Source of the DNA: Monodelphis domestica
Lineage: Eukaryota > Chordata > Mammalia > Didelphimorphia > Didelphidae
NCBI RefSeq assembly: GCF_027887165.1
Contig: NC_077227.1
Span: forward strand, 537,452,293 to 537,516,292
Direction: 5' to 3'
DNA length: 64,000 nt
Below are positions 54,535 through 64,000 of this stretch, one piece after another. Numbering within the stretch: the stretch's first letter is position 1; each line of letters starts with the position of its first letter. The notes beneath the pieces were generated by a model. It saw only the letters and a program-made list of their open reading frames with translations. It did no database searches and was not told where the DNA came from. Both the position numbers and the translations under genes were made by a program.

Positions 54535-54995
54535 AACTCTATCACTTACCTACCCCAATAACCAATATAATAATGGAAAGATGAATGATAGGTATAAATA
54601 GACTGAAAGATATTAGCAATGATAACTTGTGTAAAAGAAGTGAAATGAAAAAAAAAAAGAAGTGGAATAAAAGCATTACTGAGGATATGCATGATTGGAA
54701 AAGGAGGTGGGCCAGCCAAAGAATGAAGAACAGATGACAGTGAGCAGCCTGCACTGCTAACCACAAAATATTAAAAAATAAAAAAGAGATAGAGGAAAAC
54801 TTCCAAAATATCGGGCAGATCCCCACAGACAAGAATGTATCAGGATGAAAAGGCATGTATGGGCTGCAATCTGAACAGGTGAAGGGAGGGCTTACCTTAG
54901 TGAGCTCACCTCTATCATATCACCTAAAATGGCATAATAATCATACTTGTGCAAACACCCTCACAAGACTGGTGTCACCGAAAAGGGAATGGCTT
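54535..54995. other. Unclassified DNA
   Basis: A-rich patches at 54646-54660 and 54770-54790. No gene. Confidence 0.4.
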
Positions 54996-54999
54996 TTGT

Positions 55000-55430
55000 T
55001 ATATATGGAAGCCCAGTCTTGGAGAGAGCTGGATTTGTAGTGGGAAGTGCTGTGTGAGAATCCCAGCTCTGCCACTGACTAAAGGCAACTAGCCAGGGGA
55101 CATGGTGGCCAATGCTAGACCTGGAGTCACAGAACCAAATTCCAAACCTGCCTAGCTTCATGACTGGGCAAAACATTCCCTTATCCAGTTTCCTAAGCTA
55201 TAAAATGGAGATAACCATAGCATCTACCTCTCAAGAGTTGTGTGAAGATAAAATAATATGGCATATGTTGTGTGAAAAGCATTCTGTAAACTTTTAATTA
55301 CTATGAAAATGCAGCTATTTTATTGTTGCTAAATATGTGATGTGAACCAAATCACCTCATTTCCCTTCCTCATCTATAAGGTGAGAACTCTAAGGGCCCT
55401 TCCAGTTCTTAATCTTTGATCCTTCAATAT
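55000..55430 (+). repeat. MIR split by a second SINE
   Basis: 'agaatcccagctctgccact' left and 'ccttcctcatctataaggtg' right flank an inner MIR/Mar-type SINE (55090-55320) with 'tagacctggagtcacagaac'. Confidence 0.75.
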
Positions 55431-55682
55431 CTGTGCTATTACTATTTTCATGAAAAGGGGTTTGGCTCCTATTTCCAAATGTTAAACATTTCTGGACATC
55501 AGCTAATAGTTTCGGGGAAGTGGACTTGCTTATCTTCAAAGAGGCAATCACTAGACATTAGGCATGTTGAAAAAACAGATCATTTGCTCATTATAGAAAA
55601 TTGCTAAGAAAATCAATTTGGAACTATATCATGTCTTATATACTTTCCCAAGCATACAAAGGCAGCTTATTTTACTTTATTA

Positions 55683-55880
55683 TAATTTTTTAACCTTACC
55701 TTCCACCTTAGAACCAATATCATGTATTGCTTCAAAGGCAGAAGAGTGGTGAGGGTAGGCAATGGGAGTTAAGTGACCTGCACAGGGTCACACAGCTAGG
55801 AAGTATCTGAGTCCAGATTTGAACCCAGGATGTCCTATTTCTAGACCTGGCTCTCAATCCACTGACTACCTAGCTAAGGT
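55683..55880 (-). repeat. SINE1-type SINE
   Basis: 'ttttaaccttaccttccacc', 'tgcacagggtcacacagcta' and 'tctcaatccactgactacct'. Confidence 0.93.
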
Positions 55881-56169
55881 ACCTTATTTTTAAAGCAATC
55901 TTACATTCAGAAGGAACATAAGATCCAGACAACTGGATCTTATTCCCTTTGGTACATGGGGGGAAAATACCAATTCCCTTCTAAGTAATCTAGGTTTGTG
56001 ATAGAATAAAAGGCATTACAGCTAAGATCCCAATGAAGTGCTCTTAAATCCATAAGTCTTATGAATTGTGAAATCATACAGCAATACTATCATGCAAAAA
56101 AAAATCAATCTCCTACATTTGCATTAGTTGCCTAATATCCTACTCTTAGTGTCTATTGCCATATTAGAT

Positions 56170-56275
56170 GCCTATTAGCTATTGTTATGTGCCTAATTAA
56201 GTAATAGTTATGAAAACACAAAAGTGAGATAGTACCTGCCCTTATGAAGCTTCCATTCTACTGGGTGATGCTATA
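56170..56275 (-). repeat. L2 3' fragment
   Basis: 'gatagtacctgcccttatga' + 'agcttccattctac'. Confidence 0.65.
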
Positions 56276-56297
56276 TTTTGTTGGTGATTCAGGCATT

Positions 56298-56975
56298 TGT
56301 TAAGGGTAAAATTAGGGGTTATTGACTGAATATATTCTACTAGTGGTTGCCAGGGATTAATTCAATCCCAAAAAAATACTTATGTCAGTTTTGGATTTTT
56401 ATGGTGGTTTAATTACAATAGAGTGAAGAAATTAAGAAGAGAGAGAAAGGAAAGAGAATTTAAACTGCTCCAGCCCAGACTGAGCCAGGCAGGAGTTCAG
56501 AGGCCTTGGCCAAGGGGCCTTCTCAATCTAGCTCGGCTACCAGCCACAAGGCCTTCTCCAAGATGAGGGGTCTCCTAGGAGGATAGCGCTTTAGGAGGTA
56601 AAGGAAAAAGGAATCAACTTAAACCACTCACCAAGCATGCTAAGAACACTGCCACGAGCAACCCACACTGCTGAGCCCAACATCTCTGTGAGAGAGAGTA
56701 AGAGCCAACGTGCCAGTGAGCATGAGAGAAAGTGACACAAAATATATAGACCATTCTTTACATCACTTCCTGCATCTGACATGTACCAATGGTAGCTTAA
56801 GCTTGACTTAGGACAGCCCGGGGAGTCTGGTAGTTGTTTTTTATTTGTCACTTGCTAGAATATGTCAGTCATAGGCCATCTTCCTCAACACTTAATCCTT
56901 AAGTAGGAGTGTATACATTCCTGGTTGCTAGAATTTCTAAAGACTAAGCAGAATGGAGAAAATCTAAAATTCACA
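56298..56975 (-). mobile_element. Solitary ERV LTR
   Basis: About 680 bp with TG...CA ends ('tgttaagggtaaaattaggg' and 'tctaaaattcaca') and flanking 'catt' at 56294-56297 and 56976-56979, compatible with a class I 4-bp duplication. Collinear with the LTR at 38736-39466 in opposite orientation. No internal retroviral region. Old. Confidence 0.78.
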
Positions 56976-57000
56976 CATTTCAGTTTTGTTCTACTATTAT

Positions 57001-57132
57001 TCATGACTCCATTTAGGTTTTCTTGGAAAAGCTACTAGAGCAGTCTACCATTTCCTCATCGAGCTCATTTTGCAGATAAGGAACTGAGGCCAACAGGATT
57101 AAGTGATTTGCACAAGGTCACACAACTAGTAC
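57001..57132 (-). repeat. Mar-1 SINE, partial
   Basis: 'tgactccatttaggttttct' to 'tttgcacaaggtcacacaac'. Confidence 0.85.
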
Positions 57133-57139
57133 ATTTACA

Positions 57140-58060
57140 GAGAAGTAAATACAAAAATATAACCAAATATAAACAAGCATATATAAAGATAAATATAAAA
57201 CCAATACATGGTAGTCGGGAGGTAGGTTCACTAATACCTGAAGAGAATTCTTCTTGAAGGAGATAGAATTTGAGCTGAGTCTTAAAGGGAGTTAAGGGTT
57301 CCAATAAGCAGAGGAGAGGAGGAAAAGCATTCCAGACATGGAAATGACAACCTATGCAAAGGCTCAGACAGAGAGAAAAACTGGAATTCTAAGTAGGCTA
57401 ATTTGTCTGGAATGTGAGAGTGAATGATGGAAAAAGTAGGCTAGAACTAGATTATTAAGATTGCATGCCAAAAAAGAGAAGTTAGCTTTTTCCTGCTGAC
57501 AATGGAAACCAATGAAGTTTCAATACCAGGAAAATGTGTTAAGAAAAGCAATTGGATAACTAGGAGGAAGGGAGAGAAACTAGATAGAGATAGATCAGTT
57601 AGAAAACTGATAATAATCAGGTTGAAATATAATGAGGTCTGGATGAGGGTGGTGCTCATTGGAGTAGAAAAAAGAAAATGAATTTGAGAGATTTTGAGGA
57701 GGTATAACCAGCAAGATTTAGCAACCAACCAGCTTTAAGGCATAAAGGGGAGTGGAGAATTTAGAATTAGTTTCAAAACTAGCTAAATGGAAGAATGATA
57801 ATGTACTTAACAGAAATAGGGAAATTAAAAGGAAGGATGGATTTAGGTCAAATGATAATTCCATTTTGAACATTGGTATTATTTGAGATACTAATGGAAC
57901 CTGCAAATGTGGATCTTTAGTACCCAGCTAGATGTAGGTCTGGAGCTCAGGAGAGATAAGAAGATAAAGAAGATTTAGGAAGTATTTGCAAAGACCATAG
58001 CTAGATCCTTTGGAGCTAGAGATATCAAGAAAGGATATACATGATTTTGCTTTTCTTTGA
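57140..58060 (-). repeat. Long L2 copy, inverted
   Basis: 'aatttgagctgagtcttaaa', 'aaagcattccagacatggaa' and 'aatggaaaccaatgaagttt' give the L2 3' and RT regions on the minus strand, continuing to about 58060. Confidence 0.8.
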
Positions 58061-58109
58061 TGATTCAGAAGGCATTCCAGCATCTAAATTCTAGTTGGGG
58101 GAAATTAGG

Positions 58110-58370
58110 AAGTCCAGTGGGAAAAAATGCTAAGTCTAGAGTCAGGAAAGGCTGGATGCAAATCTTGTCTCAGACACCAGCTTTGTGAATCTGGGCAAGT
58201 TACTCAGCCAGTGCCTCTCCTGGTTTCCTCCTCTTTAAAGTGGGAGTGATAATACTAGCACCTACCCCACAGGGTTGTTGTGAAGATCAAGTGAAATAGC
58301 AATCATAAAATGCTTAGCATGATGACTGGTACATAGTAGGTGCTATGTAAATGTTAGCTATTTTATTATT
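58110..58370 (+). repeat. MIR SINE, near full length
   Basis: 'agtctagagtcaggaaaggc', 'cagggttgttgtgaagatca' and 'ggtacatagtaggtgctatg'. Confidence 0.88.
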
Positions 58371-58371
58371 A

Positions 58372-58470
58372 ATTCCAACTCTGCTAATAAATAGCCAAGT
58401 GATTTTGAGCAACTCATCTTTTTCTTTCTGAACCTCAGCTTACCAGTCAGTAAAATGAAGGGATTTGGAT
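58372..58470 (+). repeat. Second MIR fragment
   Basis: 'gattttgagcaactcatctt' and 'ccagtcagtaaaatgaaggg'. Confidence 0.65.
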
Positions 58471-58474
58471 GAAT

Positions 58475-58555
58475 GAATGAAAAATCATTTTTGTGCCAAG
58501 CACTGTACTCAGTCCTAGTTCTAAGCAAAGACAATTTCTGCCTTTGCACAACACA
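58475..58555 (-). repeat. L2 3' tail fragment
   Basis: 'tgtgccaagcactgtactca' + 'gtcctagttctaag'. Confidence 0.65.
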
Positions 58556-58610
58556 TACAAAGAAATGGCGGCCAAGAAGAGAAGTATTTTGGTTCAGAAA
58601 GATAGGGGCA

Positions 58611-58935
58611 TAAAAGACAGAGGCAGAGACAGAGAGACAGACAGAGATAGATTAAAAAGGCAGACAGAAAGACAGAGACAAAGACAGAGACAGAGAGAGA
58701 CAGAGTCAGAGAGACAGAGACAGAGACAGACAGAGAGAAAGAGACAGAGAAAGACAGAGACAGAGACAGAGACAGAAAGATACAGAGAGAGACACAGAGA
58801 AAGACAGAGACAGAGACAGAGAAAGACAGAGAGAGACAGACAGACAGACAGAGACAGAGAAAGACAGAGAGAGACAGAGACAGAGAAAGACAGAGAGGGA
58901 GACAAAGAGAGAGAGAAGGAGGCAGGGACAGAGGG
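58611..58935 (+). repeat. (GACAGA)n satellite-like simple repeat, about 325 bp
   Basis: Imperfect arrays of 'gagacagagacagagaaaga'. Open in all sense frames only because of composition. Confidence 0.95.
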
Positions 58936-58939
58936 AAAA

Positions 58940-60340
58940 TAGGGGAATGGGAATGAAGCATGGATGAGGCTTTCCTGAAATAGTAGTAAGAAAAAGGAAG
59001 TTGCTAATCAAGAAAAAAGGGCCCCAGAACAGAAGTTCATTCCAGGGTGTAGTCTACGAGTACACCTTGAGGAGGCTGGTGAAGAAGCTGTGGAGGAGGT
59101 GGTCAGAGAGGAAGGAGAAAGATAAAATTCTAAGACACTTTCCAGTTCCACAAATTCTATTCTATGGGAAATTTGATTATGTGAGTTTAAGAGAGAAATG
59201 CAAGTTACTGAGGATATTTTTAGACTTCAAATCACATGACTAGGATATTCTTTGGGCAAGAGTAAAAATATGTTTTAAATGATTAACAGGTTGATCTCAG
59301 TTCAAGAATGATTTCTCCCTCTTTTTTAAGTTTTTCCCCCCTCAGCCTTAAAAGGTTTCAAGATGATGATTTTTCCTAAGAGAATAAACAAAACCTACAT
59401 CAACCAAATGAGATACATCTGTAGACTTAGTTTGCCCAAATGAGACCAAAATATGTATTTCTTTGGCCCCATCTCATACATCTGGCTGCTTAACCACAGT
59501 GCACCAGAAGAAGAGGGGAAAGGATATAATTAAATAATGCCTTGTTCCCTTGACAATTAAACAGAAATGTATTTTAATCATAACATTATACTGTGATCTG
59601 AGTCTCTAATTTTTCTTCCTTACCTAATAGGTTAACATAGTAAATATTCAATTCACTCCCAGGTCAGGAAACTCCACAAACATTAGTTGTTCTGCAATCT
59701 AATCTGGACCAGTGTCAACGCCAAGTTTAAGTGTGTCAGTTATGACTTTTGAGTTGTCCTGCCCTGAAAGGGCTAAATTAGAAAGAGTGGGGAAAGGGAA
59801 GTACATATATGCAATATGCATACCCCAAAACCCACTAAGTAAAATATAGAAAGAACCAAGAATTGTGTGTTTCTTGAATCCTGGCTTGATTCTGAGACAG
59901 TTACAGTTCTATCCTCTCATTTCACTTATTTGGGAATTTGTCCGATTTTTAAAAATTTATGTTTATTTTCATTCTAATCCAATGTCCAGAACCAAAAGCA
60001 TATTTGTGATCACTACATATTGGAATTTCCTTTCCTCATTTTTGTTCTCCTCTCCCCCTCTCCCTCTCTCCATTCTTTCTTTCTTTTTTTAAAATCATTA
60101 CAGACTATTTTTGAACTGGGCCCACTTTCACACACTAAAATTCAAATGAAGGGGAAGAAGGAGGAGAGGAAATCCAGGGAAGCCCTGCCAACTGAAAGCT
60201 GCTCTGCTTTGGGAAGGAAAGAGGTCTATTCAGCACAAACACAGATTGGGTCCCAATGGGATGAAAACTTCTCTTTCCTTCCCTTTTGCCTCTGCATTTG
60301 AGACTTCATGCTGCCCAAGCTGGGAGGCGTGGGGGGAGAA
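58940..60340. other. Largely unique DNA upstream of CYS1
   Basis: About 1.4 kb with no confident repeat. It is the nearest unique stretch to the CYS1 promoter and may hold regulatory DNA. Confidence 0.45.
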
Positions 60341-60344
60341 GGTT

Positions 60345-60775
60345 AAGTGGAACAAAAGGAAGAATGAAGTGAAAATGGAAAGGAGGCTGTAGAAAGAAAA
60401 GTAGGGAGAGGGAAAGAAAACAAAGGGAGAAGGAAGGGGAAAAAACAGGAGGGAATTAAGGACAAAGAATGAGAAGGAAAGAGGAGGGAAAAGAAATGAG
60501 AAAACGAGGGGAAAGGTAGGGTAAATGGAAGATTTGAAGGATGGGGGGAAGAAGAGGAAGGAGAGGGTAAATAGGAATGATTGAAAATATGCAGTAGGAA
60601 GGACTAAGAGAAGGAGATGGGTGAAGGGAAGAGAGGAGATGATGAGGGGAGAAGAGAAGTGAAAGAAGGAGGAATGCAAAAGGAAGAGAGAAGAGAGTGG
60701 AAAATGGAGAAAATCAAGAATTAAAGAGGGAAGGAATGAGTGAATCAAAAGGGTGGAAAGAGGGAGGGCCAGCCA
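60345..60775 (+). repeat. Long polypurine tract upstream of CYS1
   Basis: About 430 bp that is overwhelmingly A and G on the plus strand, for example 'aagggagaaggaaggggaaa' and 'gaggagatgatgaggggaga'. Not a simple tandem repeat. Confidence 0.9.
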
Positions 60776-60936
60776 CTGAGGGAGAGTCAGGAGAGCTTGA
60801 GAGTGGGCTCACCGCCCGCCCCTCCCAGTCCAACCCTCTCCCTCCTTCCCTCCCTTCCTGGATGGGATGCCCAGAGCACTCGGTAGAGACGGGAGACTCA
60901 GCAACTCTCTCCCAACAGTGCGGCCAGGGCTGGGTC
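60776..60936 (+). promoter_or_regulatory. CYS1: CYS1 proximal promoter and 5' UTR
   Basis: Composition switches from polypurine to GC-rich. A GC box-like 'accgcccgcccctccc' lies at 60811-60826. No TATA box is visible. The start site is not determinable from sequence. The frame is open upstream of the CYS1 ATG and includes an in-frame ATG at 60862. Confidence 0.6.
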
Positions 60937-61335
60937 ATGGGCAGCGGGAGCAGCCGGAGCAGGCGGGCACGGAAGCAGTTGTGCAGCCCTGACAGGAACC
61001 CAGGCGTCCCTGGCGTCCTGGAGCTGGGCGATGGGCAGCAGGGCACTGAAGCCCGCCAGGAGGAGGAGGGCAGGAAAGATGGGCAAGAGGAAGGCTCAAG
61101 GAAAGGGGCCCAAGAAGACTGCGCTGTCCATGACTCTGAGTCGCCCCCAAATGGGGAGGAGGAGCCGGAGTCAGAGTCACAGTTGCTGGACCAGGTATTG
61201 GCCGAGTCGGAGGCCTGGGATCCAACATTCGAACCCCAGCCAAGTCGGGCCTCCCACTCTCGGCCCCAGCTGAACCCACAACTGGGTGGGGGCCCAGGCT
61301 CGCAGGCGAACCTCAGCAGCCACGGAGAGCGCCAG
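60937..61335 (+). CDS. CYS1: CYS1 coding exon 1 (cystin-1)
   Basis: Cystin-1 is a small N-myristoylated, membrane-associated protein of the primary cilium; loss of mouse Cys1 causes the cpk polycystic kidney phenotype. From ATG 60937 the exon encodes 133 residues and ends at GTGAGT (61336), phase 0. It begins MGSGSSRSRRARKQL; human cystin begins MGSGSSRSSRTLRRR, so the myristoylation site (Gly2) and adjacent basic patch are kept. Near residues 91-102 it reads LLDQVLAESEAW, matching human LLDELLAESAAW. Between these lies a variable acidic and glutamine-rich region. The AxEGG ciliary motif of placental cystin is not found; LELGDG sits at the comparable place. The C-terminal exons lie beyond the window. 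G at -3 and +4 favours this start. Its position opposite RRM2 matches human. Confidence 0.93.
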
Positions 61336-62245
61336 GTGAGTGATGAGAATCCTCCCTGTCCAGTCCCGCCGAGTCCAGTCCCCGGCCTCAGACTACGCCT
61401 CCCTCTTCCGTTTCTCTCTGCCTTCTTGTAGAGTCTGCCTGGTTCCCTGCAGCCTCCTCCTCTCTAACCTGCCGCCAAGTGTCGGACTTAGCCTTCCCAG
61501 CGCTTCTCCCTCTCTCTACCTGGGCTTCCAATCTCCCCGGTTCCCTTAGCTGACAAACCAGACCCCTCCCACGCCTTGGACTCAAACTACTTCACCGGGA
61601 GGAGAAAGGGGTCGGGGACAAGCTGAAGATTTTCCTGACTAGGAACTCACTCGGAGTCTCTGCCCCCGCTCCTATTTCTCTCTCTTTCCCCTTCCGTTCA
61701 CTCCCTCTCCTTCTATCTGCCATCCCTTCTTCCTCTCTCCCTTTCCTGCTCTCTCTACTTTTTCTCTCTTCTTCACTCCTTTCTTTCCCCCCTCTCTTCT
61801 TCCTTCTCTATCCCCCTCCCCTCTCTCTCCATGTCTTCTCTTCTCTCTAACAGTCATAGAATCTTAAATGATCTTGGCAAAGTAGAACTTTAGGCTGGAG
61901 CTAATAAAAGGAAATTTAATAAGAATGCATATATAAACTCATACTTTGGTTCAAACAATTGATTTCTAGAATACAGAAGTGAGGAAGCAAAATCAATTTA
62001 TCTGAAAAAAAGATCTGGGGTAGGAGGTGTCTGATGGACAGTAACCTCAATATGATTCCACCCTGTTATACAATAGCCAAAAATAAAACAAAAACCTTAA
62101 AGCCACCTTAATGCTTAAGAGAAGCAGGACTCTCATGACTAAGAAGCTGGTAGTCCCACTGTACTCTATCCTGGTTGGCCCACTTTTGGAAAAATATATT
62201 TATTTTTTGGCACCATAGTTTAGGAGGGATGTTGATAATTTGGAT
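61336..62245 (+). other. CYS1: CYS1 intron 1, beginning
   Basis: Starts GTGAGTGATG. GC-rich to about 61660, then the pyrimidine tract, then AT-rich unique DNA. The intron runs past the window edge, through the repeats listed below. Confidence 0.85.
61667..61856 (+). repeat. Polypyrimidine tract in CYS1 intron 1
   Basis: About 190 bp almost wholly C and T, for example 'tttctctctctttccccttc' and 'ctctcttcttccttctctat'. It lies about 330 bp after exon 1, with strand bias opposite to the tract upstream. Confidence 0.92.
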
Positions 62246-62249
62246 AGCT

Positions 62250-62405
62250 ATCCAAGCTGGGTAGCACAATGGATAAAAGCCTCCATTTCTTATCTTTAGT
62301 ATGGGCATAATTAATAAAAGTATCTTCCCTCCAGAGGATAAAATGAAATAATATTTGTCAAGTACATTGCAACATAAATGCCAATTATTATCATCATTTT
62401 TTAGA
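62250..62405 (+). repeat. MIR fragment
   Basis: 'gctgggtagcacaatggata' head-like sequence and 'ttcttatctttagtatgggc'. Confidence 0.65.
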
Positions 62406-62419
62406 GGAAGGCAATCCAA

Positions 62420-62735
62420 ATTGTAAAGGATCTTAGTTTAATATCAAATGAGAATCTGTTGAAGGAATTAGAGTGGAGGTAGGGAGAGCTGTCCTATATG
62501 ATAACCATCTTCAGACTGTCATATTGTATGGAGATCAGATTGTGTCCAATTTGGCCTCAACCAGGTCAGAACCAGGTACAATGGATAGATGATACAAAGA
62601 AGAAAATTTAGACTGGATATCAGAAAAATTTCCTAATAATCAGAGCTTTCCCCTGGATGACTACTCCTTAGGGGTATAGTTGGACGAGATTACTGCTGAT
62701 GTCCCTTCCAACTTTGAAATTCTGTGATTCTCCCT
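62420..62735 (+). repeat. CR1/L3 LINE 3' end
   Basis: 'aaaaatttcctaataatcag' + 'agctttcccctggatgac' and terminal 'gatgtcccttccaactttga' + 'aattctgtgattct', the typical CR1 terminus with its ATTCTGTG repeats. Confidence 0.8.
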
Positions 62736-62968
62736 TTCTATCTTTCCATGATTCTTCTCTCTGTCTCTGTCCTTCTCTTAATCTTCATCTCTATTTCTGC
62801 CCTTGTTTATATCTCTTTCATGTGTCTCTCTCTCTGTCTCTCTCTCTCTCTGACTCTCTTTTCTCTGTCATCTTCTTTCCTCTCTGAATCACTTTTTATC
62901 TATCTCCCTCCCTCTCTGCTTCTCTTCCTCTCTCTGTATTCTTCCTCCTTTCTCCTTCCTCTCTCATA
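62736..62968 (+). repeat. CT-rich low-complexity tract
   Basis: (TCTC)n-type runs such as 'tgtctctctctctgtctctc'. Confidence 0.92.
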
Positions 62969-62977
62969 TAATTTTGG

Positions 62978-63218
62978 AGCTAAGTGGTGCAGTGGATGAA
63001 AAGCTAGCCCTAGAGTCAGAAGGACCTGAATTAGAAGTGGTCCTTGGACACTTACTAGCTGTGTGACTCTGGGCAAGTTGCTTAACCCAGTTTGTCTCAG
63101 TTTCCTCATCTGTAAAATGAGTTGAAGAAGGAAATGCCAAACTACTCTAATGTTTGCCAAGAAAAATCTTATAAATGGGGTCACAAAGAGTTAGACATAA
63201 CTAATTGAGAGAACTAAA
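62978..63218 (+). repeat. Mar-1 SINE, full length
   Basis: 'gctaagtggtgcagtggatg', 'tcagtttcctcatctgtaaa' and 'ggggtcacaaagagttagac'. Confidence 0.92.
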
Positions 63219-63344
63219 AAGGAAGCAAGGACTTAAGAATACTAAAGTTGAAAGGGGTTTTCTTCTTCATACCGTGATGTTCTAGGCTGAGGCCAGAAGG
63301 CAAAGGCAATTAGAATATTATAGTGTAATCTTGGAATTCACTGT

Positions 63345-63500
63345 AGAATATAGAACATCAGAGCTGAAAGGAATCTAAGAGATTGTCTAGACTAACCTCT
63401 TGATTTTACAAGAAGAGAAGAAAACTTGGGCCCTTGGACTAATCCAAGATCACAAAGCAAAATAGTGACACACCTGGACTTAGAATTTCCCCACCCCTCT
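63345..63500 (-). repeat. MIR3-like SINE
   Basis: 'atcagagctgaaaggaatct' and 'taatccaagatcacaaagca'. Confidence 0.7.
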
Positions 63501-63811
63501 AAAATTACTACAATAGTATTTTTGTTTGTTCATTTGCTTAAAAAATATACTGTAAAGTCTGTCTTTACATTCCTCATTCTCTTTCCCAGCCATTTATAAT
63601 AATAACCCTAAAATACAGTTTTTGCTCCCCTTTCTCTTTGAATGAAAAGGGAATTAAAATCTTTAACACCATGGAAACTCACCTGATCTGGTTGTGTTGT
63701 CAAAAGTAGCTAACATCTTCCCTTCTAAAGGATCAGATCTCTCTAAGGACAGAGGGAAAGTGAGCTCTAAATATTTGTAACTCAGAGGTTTTCCTCTACA
63801 ATTATTTCTTT

Positions 63812-64000
63812 TTTTAAAACTTTTACCTTCTCTCTTAGAATCGATACTAAATAGTAGCTTTAAGGCAAAAGAGTGGTAAGGGCAAGACATTGGAGTTAAG
63901 TGATTTGCCCAGGGTCTGGAAGGGTCTGAGACCATATTTGAACCCAGGTCCCCCCAACAACAGGCCTATTGCTCTATCCACTGGACTACCTAGCTGTGCC
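63812..64000 (-). repeat. SINE1-type SINE at the window edge
   Basis: 'aaacttttaccttctctctt', 'aagtgatttgcccagggtct' and 'ctggactacctagctgtgcc'. Reaches the end of the window. Confidence 0.9.

Noticed and set aside
58611-58935. Regular short repeats that might suggest a CRISPR array.
   Set aside because: Continuous imperfect GACAGA repeats without spacers, in a mammalian genome.
58493-58961. Long open frames of 149 and 146 codons on both strands, rich in RDRE or SLSL.
   Set aside because: Products of the GACAGA simple repeat, not proteins.
60230-60748. 172-codon minus-strand open frame (Ser/Phe/Leu-rich).
   Set aside because: Simple read-out of the polypurine tract; no conserved features.

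Overview
The window is mammalian nuclear DNA from a marsupial, most likely an American opossum such as Monodelphis domestica. The evidence is dense Mar-1 SINEs (CORE-SINE body with a Bov-B/RTE-like tail), many copies of the opossum SINE whose tail reads 'gtaagggttt' plus an A-run, marsupial-type L1 3' ends, and abundant old MIR, L2 and CR1/L3 copies. Nothing bacterial, viral or CRISPR-like is present.

Only two host genes can be supported, one at each end, and both run outward. At the left end, on the minus strand, are coding exons 1 and 2 of RRM2, the small subunit of S-phase ribonucleotide reductase (540-638 and 34-108), with a CpG-rich promoter at about 639-905. At the right end, on the plus strand, is coding exon 1 of CYS1, the myristoylated ciliary protein cystin-1 (60937-61335). 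This is the same divergent RRM2/CYS1 pair found at human 2p25.1, which confirms both identifications. The remaining exons of both genes lie outside the window.

The 60 kb between the genes is intergenic and almost entirely fossil transposon. It holds nested MIR, Mar-1, SINE1-type, L2, L1/HAL1 and CR1/L3 copies, four or five solitary ERV LTRs, two hAT-type elements, one Tigger-like element and several microsatellites. The best-preserved unexplained unique stretches are 1205-2730, 26665-27380, 39960-40840 (GC-rich), 44824-45550 and 58940-60340. These are the places to look for RRM2 or CYS1 enhancers.

The most unusual individual items are: an L1 that keeps its 5' end but stops inside ORF1 and is bounded by a perfect 15-bp target-site duplication (12727-14134); a 28-nt U6 snRNA 5' fragment flanked by near-perfect duplications (3029-3085); opposed purine and pyrimidine tracts on either side of CYS1 exon 1; and a CYS1 N-terminus in which the AxEGG ciliary-targeting motif of placental cystin cannot be found. 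I found no sign of an undescribed multi-gene system.
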